Shown here: positions 1 to 8,279 of the stretch, piece after piece
Position numbering within the stretch: position 1 is the stretch's first letter
Layout of the letters: every line of letters starts with the position of its first letter
Assembly (NCBI RefSeq): GCF_003149105.1
Contig: NZ_QGDS01000007.1
Span: 62,001 to 126,000 of the forward strand
Source of the DNA: Faecalicatena contorta
Lineage (GTDB): Bacteria; Bacillota; Clostridia; Lachnospirales; Lachnospiraceae
Length of the DNA: 64,000 nucleotides
Direction: 5' to 3'
Program-made: the position numbers and the translations under genes
The notes under the pieces: generated by a model
Seen by the model: only the letters and a program-made list of their open reading frames with translations
Told to the model about the DNA's origin: nothing
Databases searched by the model: none

Positions 1-156
1 GATCCACAAACTTCTGGGGGACTTCTTTTTAGCCTGCCTGAGATGTATTTGGAGGGATTTTTATCTGATTTGAAGGAAAAACAGCTTGATACCCAGGTGT
101 CAGTTATTGGCAGGGTTGTTGAAAAACAAGAAAAATTTATCCGGCTGTGTTCATAA
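1..156 (+). CDS. selD: Selenophosphate synthase, C-terminal fragment
   Basis: The window opens inside this gene; frame 1 is open from base 1 to the TAA at 154-156 and gives 51 residues. The fragment begins with DPQTSGGLL, a hallmark of the C-terminal part of SelD/AIR-synthase-fold selenophosphate synthases, and ends in a short beta-rich tail typical of SelD. SelD makes selenophosphate from selenide and ATP, the selenium donor for Sec-tRNA formation. It lies 51 bases upstream of selA on the same strand, so selD-selA-selB is probably one operon. The N-terminal catalytic Cys/Sec lies outside the window, so whether SelD is itself a selenoprotein cannot be judged. Confidence 0.9.
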   Translation, partial: DPQTSGGLLFSLPEMYLEGFLSDLKEKQLDTQVSVIGRVVEKQEKFIRLCS

Positions 157-207
157 AAAAGCAGTGAAGCGGGCTGGGAATATCCGCTTATAACAGAGGG
201 AGTGGGA

Positions 208-1662
208 ATGGATAAGAATATGTTATTCCGCAAAATTCCAAAAGTGGATATTTTGATGGAAGATGAAGTGATTCAAAAAATGATAGAGTATTACAGCTAT
301 GACAGTGTACTGGAGGCTGTGCGGATAGAACAGGGCAGACTGAGGAATTATATTAGTGCATGTGAAAATGAAGAAGAGGCTCAGAAACAGATAGACAGCC
401 TTCTTGAACGGGTGGAATTGACAACTGCAGCCATGCACAGGCCCAATATGACGCGTGTCCTTAATGGTACGGGAACAATTCTCCATACGAACCTGGGACG
501 TGCACCCCTTGGAAGTGAGCATTTAAACCAGGTTTCCTATATTGCAAATGGTTATTCCAATTTGGAGTATGATTTGGAAGGGGGAAAACGGGGGGAGAGA
601 TATTCGCATTTTGAAAAACTACTTTGCAGAATTACCGGGGCGGAAGCTGCAATGGCTGTCAATAATAATGCGGCGGCTGTCATGCTGATTCTTAGTTCTA
701 TGGCAAAAGGGGGAGACGTGATTGTATCCCGCGGAGAACTGGTTGAGGTTGGAGGTAAATTCAGGATTCCGGATGTAATGGAGCAAAGCGGAGCATCCCT
801 GATAGAAGTAGGATCTACAAATAAAACACATTTGTCAGATTATGAAGGTGCTGTTACGGAAGAGACAAAGGCACTTCTAAAGGTGCATACAAGTAACTAC
901 CGTATTATTGGCTTTACAGAGTCTGTTCCGGTGGAAGAACTGGTGCCCCTGGGGAAACAGTGCGGCATACCTGTTATTGAGGATTTGGGGAGCGGTGTTC
1001 TGGTGGATTTAAGTAAATATGGACTTACTTATGAACCCACAGTACAGGACTCTGTAAAAAATGGAGCGGATGTGGTCTGCTTTAGCGGTGATAAACTTTT
1101 GGGCGGCCCTCAGGCAGGGATTATTGTAGGAAAGAAGAGCTATATAGAGTTAATGAAGAAAAATCCTCTTACGAGGGCGCTGCGTATTGATAAGTTTACT
1201 GCGTCCGCGCTGGAAGTTGTTCTTAGGGAATACTTATCAGAGGAAAAAGCAATTCAAAATATACCGGTCCTTCGCATGATTACGAAAAAGCTGGAAGAAG
1301 TGAAACAAGAGGCAAGGAAATTCCAGAGAATATTAAAAAAGGCAGAACTGAAAGCAGAGATTGGTATAACTGACTGTGAGGCGCAGATTGGCGGCGGTTC
1401 TCTGCCGTTGGAGCGGATTCCCAGTATGGCGGTAACGATACGGCCCTTGGAAATCAGCACTCCTGAGCTGGAAGAAAGGCTCCGGCACCTTCCGGCGCCT
1501 GTGATTGGGAGAACTGTAAATGATAGAATCCTGTTGGATATGCGGACATTTGAAACAGGTTTCATGAATTACTTTGTAAAGATCCTGAAAGAGCTGAATG
1601 TTCTGGAAAAGGAAGGAAACGGATATGAAGCACATTATTATCGGAACAGCGGGCCATATTGA
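208..1662 (+). CDS. selA: L-seryl-tRNA(Sec) selenium transferase
   Basis: PLP enzyme that converts Ser-tRNA(Sec) to Sec-tRNA(Sec) with selenophosphate. The 484 residues match the family length. The N-terminal helical tRNA-binding region is followed by the LNGTGTILHTNLGRAPL segment (about residue 88) and the PLP-lysine motif SGDKLLGGPQ with the Schiff-base lysine at about K296. A GTG at 202 is also in frame, but the purine-rich GAGGGAG at 196-202 sits about 5 bases before ATG 208, so 208 is preferred. Its 3' end overlaps selB by 38 bases, which suggests translational coupling. The targets visible here are tRNA-Sec at 46543 and the TGA of prdB. Confidence 0.95.
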   Translation: MDKNMLFRKIPKVDILMEDEVIQKMIEYYSYDSVLEAVRIEQGRLRNYISACENEEEAQKQIDSLLERVELTTAAMHRPNMTRVLNGTGTILHTNLGRAPLGSEHLNQVSYIANGYSNLEYDLEGGKRGERYSHFEKLLCRITGAEAAMAVNNNAAAVMLILSSMAKGGDVIVSRGELVEVGGKFRIPDVMEQSGASLIEVGSTNKTHLSDYEGAVTEETKALLKVHTSNYRIIGFTESVPVEELVPLGKQCGIPVIEDLGSGVLVDLSKYGLTYEPTVQDSVKNGADVVCFSGDKLLGGPQAGIIVGKKSYIELMKKNPLTRALRIDKFTASALEVVLREYLSEEKAIQNIPVLRMITKKLEEVKQEARKFQRILKKAELKAEIGITDCEAQIGGGSLPLERIPSMAVTIRPLEISTPELEERLRHLPAPVIGRTVNDRILLDMRTFETGFMNYFVKILKELNVLEKEGNGYEAHYYRNSGPY

Positions 1663-3541
1663 TCATGGAAAAACCACGCTGATAAAAGCACTGACCGGCC
1701 GGAATACGGACAGGTGGGAGGAAGAGCAGCGCAGAGGAATCACCATTGATCTGGGTTTTACTTATTTTGACTTGAAAAACGGAAACAGGGTGGGAATTAT
1801 TGATGTGCCCGGGCATGAAAAATTTATCAATAATATGGTTGCCGGTGTTGTAGGAATGGACCTGGTACTGCTTGTAGTGGCAGCAGATGAAGGAATTATG
1901 CCTCAGACTAGGGAACATATGGATATCCTGGAAATGCTGGGGGTAAAGAAAAGTATCCTTGTCCTGAATAAGTGTGATATTGTGGATGAAGAGTGGCTGG
2001 AGCTGGTGGAAGAGGAAATCAAAGAAGAATTAAACGGGACTTTCCTGGAACATGCTCCCGTTGTAAAGGTGTCTGCGGCAACAGGGCAGGGGATTTCCCA
2101 GTTAGTTGAAACTATTGAGCATCTGAGCGAGGAAGAAGTGGAAGCGAAGGATATACATACAATTCCACGGCTTCCGGTGGACCGGGTATTTTCTATTTCA
2201 GGATTTGGTACGATTGTGACAGGAACACTGGTAAGCGGAATGATTCAGAAAGAGGATACACTGGAAATGTTCCCCAATGGGCAGGAATGTAAAATACGGA
2301 GTATTCAGGTGCACGGGGAGACTGTGGACAAATGCTATGCCGGACAGCGGGTAGCGATTAATATCTCTAATTTAAAGAAAAAGGAGATAAAAAGAGGTTG
2401 TGTACTTGCTCCGGTAGGAAGTATGAAAGATTCCCGGCTCATGGATGTAAAGCTGGAAGTTCTGGATTCTACAATGAGAATGCTTTCGAATAATATGAGG
2501 CTTCATTTTTTCAGCGGTACCAGCGAGGTATTGTGCCGTGCAGTCCTTTTGGGGGACGAAACTCTGGGACCGGGGGACAGCGGATATGTGCAGCTCCGCA
2601 TGGAGGAGGATGTGGCATTCCGGCGCGGTGATAGGTTTATTGTACGTTTTTATTCCCCTATGGAAACTATCGGCGGCGGTGTGATTCTAGAGCCAAATGC
2701 AGGGAAGAAGAAACGGTTTTCACCCGAAGTCATTGAGAGTCTGAAACAAAAAGAGTCCGGCAGTGCTACAGATGTAATAGAGCTTCATGTAAAAGAGTAC
2801 CGTGATACAATGGCAGCGGTATCCGAGCTCGCTAAGCTTACGGCCCTTTCCCGGGAAGAAACGGAAGCGGCTGTGGAAGAGCTGGAAAGTCAGGGGCTTG
2901 TCCGTACATTTTTGATGAAAAAGGATATTTACGTCTGGCATAAGGCAGATGAATATGAATACAGAGAACGGATATTGGAAGCTTTACGGAACTTTGTGAA
3001 GAAATATCCTTACCGCTACGGTATGTCAAAGGCGGAAGTCCATAGTACATTCATGAAAAAGGTAAAGCCTAATTTGTTTGATAAATATATAGAGCTTTTG
3101 GCAGAACAGGGGTTTTTAGCACGTCATGAGGAATACCTGGCACCGGCGGAATACAAGGTGAGTAAGGATGAAACTTATGAGAAGGTCAGAAGAAAGCTTT
3201 TCAGTGTATTGAAACCTGCCAGATATGATTTTGTAAAGGTTGCAGAAATCAGCTTTGACAGCGTGCCGCTGCAGATTGTGGAGGATATTCTTCTGCTTAT
3301 GGCAGATGAAGGGGAAATCTTGAAGGTGGCAGATGGAATGTACACTCTAAGTGCATATATGGAAGAGGCCAGGGAAAAGATTATTGAGAAGCTAAAGGCA
3401 GATGGAAAGATAACCATTGCAGAGATACGTGATATGTTTGGTACAAGCAGAAAAAGTGCAAAGCCGATTTTGGAATATATGGACAGTATTAAGGTGACTA
3501 GAAAAACCGGCGCAGAGAGTGAAAGGATATCGAACCTATGA
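1625..3541 (+). CDS. selB: Selenocysteine-specific elongation factor
   Basis: Dedicated translation factor that carries Sec-tRNA(Sec) to the ribosome at UGA codons by binding the SECIS hairpin. The EF-Tu-like N-terminus shows G1 [13 protein letters not shown] at residues 7-19, the switch GITIDLGF, G3 DVPGHEKF and G4 NKCD. The C-terminal half (from about residue 380) fits the chain of winged-helix domains that bind mRNA. The start is ATG 1625 ([10 protein letters not shown]), with GGAAGG about 7 bases upstream; a longer reading from 1598 adds nine residues with no support. It encodes 638 aa, typical for bacterial SelB. The stop overlaps the next start in an ATGA. Confidence 0.95.
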   Translation: MKHIIIGTAGHIDHGKTTLIKALTGRNTDRWEEEQRRGITIDLGFTYFDLKNGNRVGIIDVPGHEKFINNMVAGVVGMDLVLLVVAADEGIMPQTREHMDILEMLGVKKSILVLNKCDIVDEEWLELVEEEIKEELNGTFLEHAPVVKVSAATGQGISQLVETIEHLSEEEVEAKDIHTIPRLPVDRVFSISGFGTIVTGTLVSGMIQKEDTLEMFPNGQECKIRSIQVHGETVDKCYAGQRVAINISNLKKKEIKRGCVLAPVGSMKDSRLMDVKLEVLDSTMRMLSNNMRLHFFSGTSEVLCRAVLLGDETLGPGDSGYVQLRMEEDVAFRRGDRFIVRFYSPMETIGGGVILEPNAGKKKRFSPEVIESLKQKESGSATDVIELHVKEYRDTMAAVSELAKLTALSREETEAAVEELESQGLVRTFLMKKDIYVWHKADEYEYRERILEALRNFVKKYPYRYGMSKAEVHSTFMKKVKPNLFDKYIELLAEQGFLARHEEYLAPAEYKVSKDETYEKVRRKLFSVLKPARYDFVKVAEISFDSVPLQIVEDILLLMADEGEILKVADGMYTLSAYMEEAREKIIEKLKADGKITIAEIRDMFGTSRKSAKPILEYMDSIKVTRKTGAESERISNL

Positions 3542-4455
3542 ATTTGAAACAACTAGAGGCCTTTGTATCAATTGCGGATGAGGGCAGTTTTTCCCGGGCG
3601 GCTAAAAGCCTCTTTCTGACGCAGCCTACTGTAAGCGCCCATATTTCTTCCCTGGAGCAGGAGCTGAATGTACGCCTGTTTATAAGGAATACGAAGGAAG
3701 TCAGTCTGTCAGAGGATGGAAAGATACTGTATAGCCATGCAAAACAAATGGTTTCTCTGCAAAAGCAGATAGAGATGGTCTTTGACAAAACCCGAAAAGA
3801 AGGAAGCCATTGTCTGCGTATTGCTGCTTCCAGTGTTCCTGCCCAATACCTGCTTCCGCAGATACTGGCACAGTTCAGTGAAAAATACCCTGAGGAACAG
3901 TTTAAACTGATGGAGACAGACAGTGCGAAAGTTGTGGAGCAGGTAGTGAATTATAATGTAGATATTGGCTTCACCGGAACTGTGTTTGAAAAAAAACATT
4001 GCCAGTATATACCCTTTTATCAGGATGAGCTGATCATCATTACTCCTAACTCAGAGAAGTTTAGAAAACTTAAAGAAGTAAAGGATACAGAAGACGAGCA
4101 GCAAGATGAAGATAAAATGTGGATACAGAAAGAACCTGTGATTTTGAGAGAAGAAGGTTCCGGTACCCGGAGAGAGGCGGAAAGACTGCTGAAAAATATG
4201 GGAATAAACCTGGAGGACTTGAACATCGTGGCAAGCATGGAAAATCAGGAGACGATAAAACGGTCTGTCAGCCGCGGAATCGGAGTATCCATCATATCCC
4301 GCCTGGCAGCAGAAGAAGAACTCAGAGAGGAAAAAATATTAGAATTTTCTCTTGGCAGCAAACAGGGAAAACGGGATATTAACGTGGTTTACAATAAAAA
4401 CTTTCAAATGTCTTCCCTGGCAGAAAAATTTTTGCGGGTAGTAAAAGGGGTCTGA
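3538..4455 (+). CDS. LysR-family regulator linked to selenium genes
   Basis: 305-residue LysR-type regulator. The N-terminus reads [20 protein letters not shown], a classic LysR winged helix-turn-helix, with the recognition helix around TQPTVSAHISSLEQ (residues 29-42). The remainder is a periplasmic-binding-protein-like effector domain (from about residue 90) with the conserved ITPNSEKF and EEGSGTR segments. It starts 4 bases inside selB (ATGA), so it is co-expressed with the Sec machinery. NCBI annotates a family of 'selenium metabolism-associated LysR regulators' in this position in Clostridia; I assign it there from context. The effector is unknown; a selenium or sulfur metabolite is a reasonable guess. 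Confidence 0.85.
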   Translation: MNLKQLEAFVSIADEGSFSRAAKSLFLTQPTVSAHISSLEQELNVRLFIRNTKEVSLSEDGKILYSHAKQMVSLQKQIEMVFDKTRKEGSHCLRIAASSVPAQYLLPQILAQFSEKYPEEQFKLMETDSAKVVEQVVNYNVDIGFTGTVFEKKHCQYIPFYQDELIIITPNSEKFRKLKEVKDTEDEQQDEDKMWIQKEPVILREEGSGTRREAERLLKNMGINLEDLNIVASMENQETIKRSVSRGIGVSIISRLAAEEELREEKILEFSLGSKQGKRDINVVYNKNFQMSSLAEKFLRVVKGV

Positions 4456-4482
4456 CCCTTTTGAAAAGGGACTGACCCTTTT
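4443..4482 (+). terminator. Tandem double hairpin at the LysR 3' end
   Basis: Two consecutive hairpins with the same 7-bp stem, AAAAGGG / CCCTTTT: 4443-4462 (loop GTCTGA, which contains the LysR stop codon) and 4464-4482 (loop ACTGA). The central CCCTTTTGAAAAGGG can also fold. Each ends in TTTT, so weak intrinsic termination of the sel transcript is plausible. The tandem arrangement is unusual and recurs elsewhere in the window. Confidence 0.5.
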
Positions 4483-4549
4483 GCAAGCCATTTTCAGAAT
4501 ATTCTAAAAATATTAGTTACAGGTAAGTTTTAAGAGGGGAGTGATTCTT

Positions 4550-5686
4550 GTGATTTACATGGATAATGCAGCGACAACTATGCAGAAACCGGAACGGGTG
4601 GCAGAGGCGGTACTTCAGGCCATGAACTCTATAGGAAATGCGGGAAGAGGTGCAACGGAAGCTGCGTTGGGGGCATCCAGAATCATTTATGATACGAGAG
4701 AAAGACTGTGCCGCCTTTTTGGCGGGGAAAGTCCAAAGCAGATTGTATTTACAGCTAATTCAACAGAAAGTCTGAATATTGCGATAAAAGGAATTTTAAA
4801 GCCGGGAGATCATGTGATTACAACCGTGCTGGAACATAATTCTGTCCTGCGGCCATTGTATGAATGCAGGGAAATGGGTGTTGAGCTTACGATTCTGGAT
4901 TGTGACCCAAAAGGAAATATTTCCTGCGATGATGTGAAGGGGGCAATCCGGGAAAATACCCGGGCTGTCGTTTGTACTCATGGCTCGAATCTGACCGGAA
5001 ATATGATTGATATAGGCGCGATGGGAACTATTGCAAGGGAGCATCATGTACTCCTCATTGTAGATGCGTCGCAGACTGCAGGCGTATTTCCGATTGATGT
5101 ACAGAAGATGAAGATTGATGTTCTTTGTTTTACAGGCCATAAAAGTCTTTTGGGGCCTCAGGGAACAGGCGGAATGTATGTCAGGCCGCAGGTTGAGATA
5201 AAACCTCTTCTGAGCGGCGGAAGCGGGGTGGATACTTACAACACCTATCATCCAAAAGAGATGCCGACTGCCTTGGAAGCAGGAACACTGAACGGACATG
5301 GGATTGCAGGGCTTAATGCTGCACTTTCCTACCTGGAAGAGGTTGGAATCGATACAATCAGGGAAAGAGAGTTGTCTCTTATGCGGCTATTCTATGAGGG
5401 CATCCGTACGATTCCGGGTGTAAAGATTTATGGGGATTTTGAGGCAAAGCAGAGATGCCCTATTGTGTCTTTTAATATTGGCGATTATGATTCTTCAGAA
5501 GTGAGTGATGAGTTATCTGCAGTCTATAATATTGCAACCAGGCCCGGAGCGCACTGTGCGCCGCTGATGCATAAGGCACTTGGAACAGAAGCACAGGGGG
5601 CGGTAAGATTCAGCTTTTCCCATTACAATACGGAAGAAGAAATAGAAGTGGCAATTCAGGCAGTTAGAACACTGGCAGCAGACTAG
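4550..5686 (+). CDS. Cysteine desulfurase / selenocysteine lyase-like PLP enzyme
   Basis: Class V aminotransferase-fold enzyme of the NifS/CsdB group. It starts with the diagnostic MDNAATT, carries the PLP lysine in TGHKSLLGPQGTGG (about K198) and a catalytic-loop cysteine in RPGAHCAPLMHK near the C-terminus. The 378-residue length is normal. I choose GTG 4550 because GAGGGGA at 4534-4540 is about 9 bases upstream; GTG 4541 is too close to it and ATG 4559 is too far. The enzyme would release S or Se from Cys or Sec. Its place after selD-selA-selB-lysR suggests it supplies selenide to SelD. This matches a family of desulfurases that NCBI associates with selenium-using Firmicutes, but a general sulfur role cannot be excluded. 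Confidence 0.85.
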   Translation: MIYMDNAATTMQKPERVAEAVLQAMNSIGNAGRGATEAALGASRIIYDTRERLCRLFGGESPKQIVFTANSTESLNIAIKGILKPGDHVITTVLEHNSVLRPLYECREMGVELTILDCDPKGNISCDDVKGAIRENTRAVVCTHGSNLTGNMIDIGAMGTIAREHHVLLIVDASQTAGVFPIDVQKMKIDVLCFTGHKSLLGPQGTGGMYVRPQVEIKPLLSGGSGVDTYNTYHPKEMPTALEAGTLNGHGIAGLNAALSYLEEVGIDTIRERELSLMRLFYEGIRTIPGVKIYGDFEAKQRCPIVSFNIGDYDSSEVSDELSAVYNIATRPGAHCAPLMHKALGTEAQGAVRFSFSHYNTEEEIEVAIQAVRTLAAD

Positions 5687-5720
5687 TATGGCAGGGGAAT
5701 CCTCCTTAAAAAAATGTTAT

Positions 5721-5748
5721 TTGAAATTAACAAGCCAGATGTTATAAT
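5721..5748 (+). promoter_or_regulatory. Probable promoter of the agr-like operon
   Basis: TTGAAA at 5721-5726 and TATAAT at 5743-5748, with a 16-base spacer. It lies 35 bases after the desulfurase gene and would give a leader of roughly 210 bases before the response regulator start at 5966. Confidence 0.6.
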
Positions 5749-5818
5749 GAATATAACGAAATGCAAAAGTGTTAAGATGAATAGCCAGCCAGACACTTTG
5801 AACAGTGATTGAAATGCA

Positions 5819-5920
5819 GCAAAAAATAACTATTTAAGATTTTTTGCAGACTCCATCTTTGCTGGGTTGGAACGGGAGATTAAATAGAGTCTCTTGCTTT
5901 CGGCCGGAAAGATGGTTTTT
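5819..5920 (+). promoter_or_regulatory. Leader hairpins and intrinsic terminator/attenuator before the agr operon
   Basis: Three foldable elements follow the promoter. A perfect 9-bp hairpin GCAAAAAAT / ATTTTTTGC spans 5819-5847. AGACTC (5848-5853) can pair with GAGTCT (5887-5892). CCATCTTT (5853-5860) pairs with AAAGATGG (5908-5915), which is followed at once by TTTTT (5916-5920), a terminator shape. The last two pairings share base 5853 and nest differently. This could be a simple terminator of the upstream operon or an attenuator for the agr operon; I cannot match it to a known riboswitch class. Confidence 0.45.
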
Positions 5921-5930
5921 AAAAAACTGA

Positions 5931-5950
5931 TAGTTAGTTTGAACTAACTA
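5931..5950. promoter_or_regulatory. 20-bp perfect palindrome, operator site 1 (agr operon)
   Basis: TAGTTAGTTTGAACTAACTA is a perfect inverted repeat (9+2+9) ending 15 bases before the response-regulator ATG. The same core GTTAGTT-NN-AACTAAC recurs at 8860-8875 and 28402-28417. The symmetry and length fit a homodimeric repressor such as TetR. As RNA it could also fold into a weak 8-bp stem just before the Shine-Dalgarno sequence. Confidence 0.65.
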
Positions 5951-5965
5951 AAAGCGAGGTGGAAA

Positions 5966-6694
5966 ATGTACAAAATAGCAATATGTGATGATGAGAATGA
6001 GTTCAGAGAAACTGTAATGAAAAAAATTCAAGATTTGAATATGGTTGCAGGAAGTATATGTTTTTCCCAATTTGAAACAGGAGAAGAGTTGGTGAAATCC
6101 GATATGGACTTTGATTTACTCTTTCTGGATATTCAAATGCCAGGATTAGATGGTAATAAAACTTCAAAGATTTTCAGAGAACATAATAAAAAGTGCATTT
6201 TAGTGTTCTGTACAAATTACCAAACTCCAAAAGCGGAGAATTTCAAAGTGTATCCTTACCGGTATATTATGAAAGATATTAAGAACAAGGGACTATTTGA
6301 GGAACTGCCCGACATCTTGGAAGAAATGATGGAAAGAGGACGAAAGCATTATATTGTAGTTACACAGGACGGTGTAATAACCAGAGTTCTTTTGGAGAAT
6401 GTTTTATATTTTACGGTGGATGGGCGGCAAACAAAGATTGTATACAATAAGTCAGGAGTATTTCAGTACATATACTGCAGGGAAAAACTGAAAGAGCTTT
6501 ATCCTAAATTGTGTCAGGGCGGCTTTGAATACGCTCATAGCAGCTTTATTGTAAATATGAGCAACATATCACGCATAGAAGGAAAGGTTATCATCATGGA
6601 AAATGAAGAAAGACTATATATTTCCAGATCAAAGGCAAAAATCTTTGATGATGCTTTTACACGTTATTTAAACAGAAAGTTTAGAAGGCGGTAA
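5966..6694 (+). CDS. LytTR response regulator (AgrA-like)
   Basis: 242 residues: an N-terminal receiver domain (about 1-120) with the acidic pair in AICDDENEF and the phospho-acceptor D55 in LLFLDIQMPG, then a LytTR DNA-binding domain (about 135-238; RVLLENVLYFTVDGRQTKIV and the C-terminal ISRSKAKIFDDAFTRYL). This is the AgrA/VirR/ComE architecture, which normally activates promoters carrying direct repeats. It is followed after one base by the histidine kinase. Upstream lies operator site 1, so the operon is probably controlled by another regulator as well. The order A-C-D-B is inverted relative to the staphylococcal B-D-C-A order. Confidence 0.92.
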   Translation: MYKIAICDDENEFRETVMKKIQDLNMVAGSICFSQFETGEELVKSDMDFDLLFLDIQMPGLDGNKTSKIFREHNKKCILVFCTNYQTPKAENFKVYPYRYIMKDIKNKGLFEELPDILEEMMERGRKHYIVVTQDGVITRVLLENVLYFTVDGRQTKIVYNKSGVFQYIYCREKLKELYPKLCQGGFEYAHSSFIVNMSNISRIEGKVIIMENEERLYISRSKAKIFDDAFTRYLNRKFRRR

Positions 6695-6695
6695 G

Positions 6696-7988
6696 ATGGT
6701 TTTGGATATTATTATTTGTGCATTTGAGCTATATATGCTGTTTGATTTAGGTAAAAGTCTGCTTCAGATAAATGGATACAATATTGCGAAGAGACTGGCA
6801 ATAGATACTCCATTATATATCTTGTTCCTCTTTGTAAATTCAGCAAATAGTTCGCTATTAAATTTAGCAGTTATTCCACTGATTTATCTGGCATTTTCTG
6901 CCGCAAATTTTGTGGGAAGCTTCCTAAAAAAATTATGTCTTGCAGTCTGCTACTATATGTTAGCCATATTGCCTGAATTCATTTTCGCTTTAATTGCCAA
7001 TGTGAATTCGGAGTTTGCTTACCGTCTTTTACATAATAATGAAGTTCTTATGTTTATGACACTTTTGCTCATGAAAATGGTTACCTTTATTCTGGTTAAA
7101 TGTGTAGCACAGATACACAAAAGAAAGTTTTACGAAGAGGACCAGGATAAAGTGTTCTTATCACTGATGGTGCTGCCTTTGGCAACGATTGTTTTATTAA
7201 GCGGAATGTTTTATGCAGATGTTCATGTGATATCTCCGACAGCGAAATATATTGTACTGACAGGTGCTATCTTATTGCTCATTGCGAATGCCTTTACATT
7301 TTATCTGTTCGATAAAATGTTGATAAATATGCAGAGAGCACAAAAAATGGAAAGACTATATTTAAAAAGCCAGCTGGAAAAGCGGCACTTAGATCAATTG
7401 AAAAAGGCAGATGAGGAGCGAAAAAGGCTGCTTCATGATATAAATAAATATATAAGAGCTGCTGCAAGCTGCTTTTCAGCAAAAAATATAGAAGAGGCAA
7501 AAATTATTTTTGACAAGCTGAATATTAAGATTCAGAGTACTAATGTTATTGAATATAGTACGAGTCATATATTAAATGCCATTTTAACAGAGCGGATAAG
7601 GGCGGCCGAGGAGATAGGGGGCAAAATTTCTGTAAGAATAGAACCCGAAGTGGATTTTGACTTTTTAGATGAGATTGATATGATTGCCATTTTGGGAAAT
7701 CTTTTAGATAATGCCTATGAGGCTGCAGCGCCTTTATATGCCGGAGGGGTTATTGATGTCCGGATATTTACAGAAAATAATGGTCATTTTCTTATTGTTA
7801 ATATAGATAATAATTTTAAAACCCAGCCGGTTCACAAGTCGGGAAGGTATCTAACAAGAAAAATGGATAAGGGAAACCATGGCATAGGGATTCATACAGT
7901 AGAACAGATTGTAAAGCGCTATAAGGGCAGGATGATAATCAAGGTGGAAGGAGATATATTTAAAGTGACAATTATTTTTCAAAGATAA
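6696..7988 (+). CDS. GHKL sensor histidine kinase (AgrC-like)
   Basis: 430 residues. The N-terminal half (to about residue 215) is made of hydrophobic segments, consistent with the polytopic AgrC sensor domain that binds the autoinducing peptide. A coiled linker (QLEKRHLDQLKKADEERKR) leads to the phospho-acceptor motif RLLHDINKYI with the histidine at about H247. The catalytic domain shows an N-box AILGNLLDNAYEAA and a G-box NHGIGIHTVEQIVKRYKG. The pairing with a LytTR regulator and the adjacent AgrD- and AgrB-like genes support a peptide quorum-sensing receptor. A strong terminator follows the stop codon. Confidence 0.92.
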   Translation: MVLDIIICAFELYMLFDLGKSLLQINGYNIAKRLAIDTPLYILFLFVNSANSSLLNLAVIPLIYLAFSAANFVGSFLKKLCLAVCYYMLAILPEFIFALIANVNSEFAYRLLHNNEVLMFMTLLLMKMVTFILVKCVAQIHKRKFYEEDQDKVFLSLMVLPLATIVLLSGMFYADVHVISPTAKYIVLTGAILLLIANAFTFYLFDKMLINMQRAQKMERLYLKSQLEKRHLDQLKKADEERKRLLHDINKYIRAAASCFSAKNIEEAKIIFDKLNIKIQSTNVIEYSTSHILNAILTERIRAAEEIGGKISVRIEPEVDFDFLDEIDMIAILGNLLDNAYEAAAPLYAGGVIDVRIFTENNGHFLIVNIDNNFKTQPVHKSGRYLTRKMDKGNHGIGIHTVEQIVKRYKGRMIIKVEGDIFKVTIIFQR

Positions 7989-7990
7989 AG

Positions 7991-8017
7991 GAGTGCCGGA
8001 TAATGGCACTCTTTTTT
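7991..8017 (+). terminator. Intrinsic terminator after the histidine kinase
   Basis: A 7-bp stem GAGTGCC / GGCACTC with a 7-base loop is followed by TTTTTT (8012-8017). It separates the regulator-kinase transcript from the peptide-AgrB part. Confidence 0.8.
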
Positions 8018-8057
8018 ACCGATTTTGCAGAGTTAGATGTCGATTGGGCAAACGATA

Positions 8058-8086
8058 TTGTCAACAAAGGTAGAAAGTTGTATAAA
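8058..8086 (+). promoter_or_regulatory. Promoter of the agrD-agrB-like genes
   Basis: TTGTCA at 8058-8063 and TATAAA at 8081-8086, with an exact 17-base spacer, placed between the terminator at 7991-8017 and the AgrD start at 8114. No clear LytTR direct repeat was recognised upstream, although this is where the response regulator would be expected to act. With no terminator before 8906, this promoter may also feed the NRPS operon. Confidence 0.6.
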
Positions 8087-8113
8087 AAGGAAAAACGAAA
8101 AGGAGATTGAATT

Positions 8114-8278
8114 ATGAAGAAGAAAAACTTTTTATCAAAATTCGTGTCAAAAGGAATGATTCTAATGAACTGCTTTGCTATGGTAATGGCAGTTAATGCA
8201 GTAAATGTAACTTGTTCCTGGATTTGGGGACAGCCGGAAACACCTGATGAATTAAAGGATAAGTACAGGAAGTTCTGA
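8114..8278 (+). CDS. AgrD-like cyclic peptide pheromone precursor
   Basis: 54-residue ORF with a strong AGGAGA site 8 bases upstream. It has the AgrD three-part design: a Lys-rich amphipathic leader (MKKKNFLSKFVSKGMILM), a short core, and an acidic Pro-containing tail (GQPETPDELKDKYRKF) that closely parallels the staphylococcal AgrD tail. The core reads NVTCSWIW. By analogy with S. aureus AIP-I (ring of Cys plus four residues), the predicted ring runs from C34 to W38 (CSWIW) as a thiolactone. The exocyclic tail length is unknown. The gene lies directly before agrB, one base apart. The ring prediction is inference; the gene assignment is firm by context and motif. Confidence 0.88.
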   Translation: MKKKNFLSKFVSKGMILMNCFAMVMAVNAVNVTCSWIWGQPETPDELKDKYRKF

Positions 8279-8279
8279 G

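Noticed and set aside
2101..2116. GTTAGTTGAAACTATT resembling the island operator
   Set aside because: It lies inside selB coding sequence, has broken symmetry and no promoter context.
4796..5299. 167-codon ORF antisense to the desulfurase gene
   Set aside because: No Shine-Dalgarno sequence and no recognisable family; the + strand gene has complete catalytic motifs.
5761..5920. Known riboswitch (cyclic-di-GMP, guanidine or PRPP class) in the agr leader
   Set aside because: The hairpins do not show the conserved loops of these classes as I know them; kept only as an unassigned attenuator candidate.
8018..8057. LytTR direct-repeat binding site upstream of agrD
   Set aside because: AGAGTTAGA is weakly similar to one half-site, but no second copy at the expected spacing was found.
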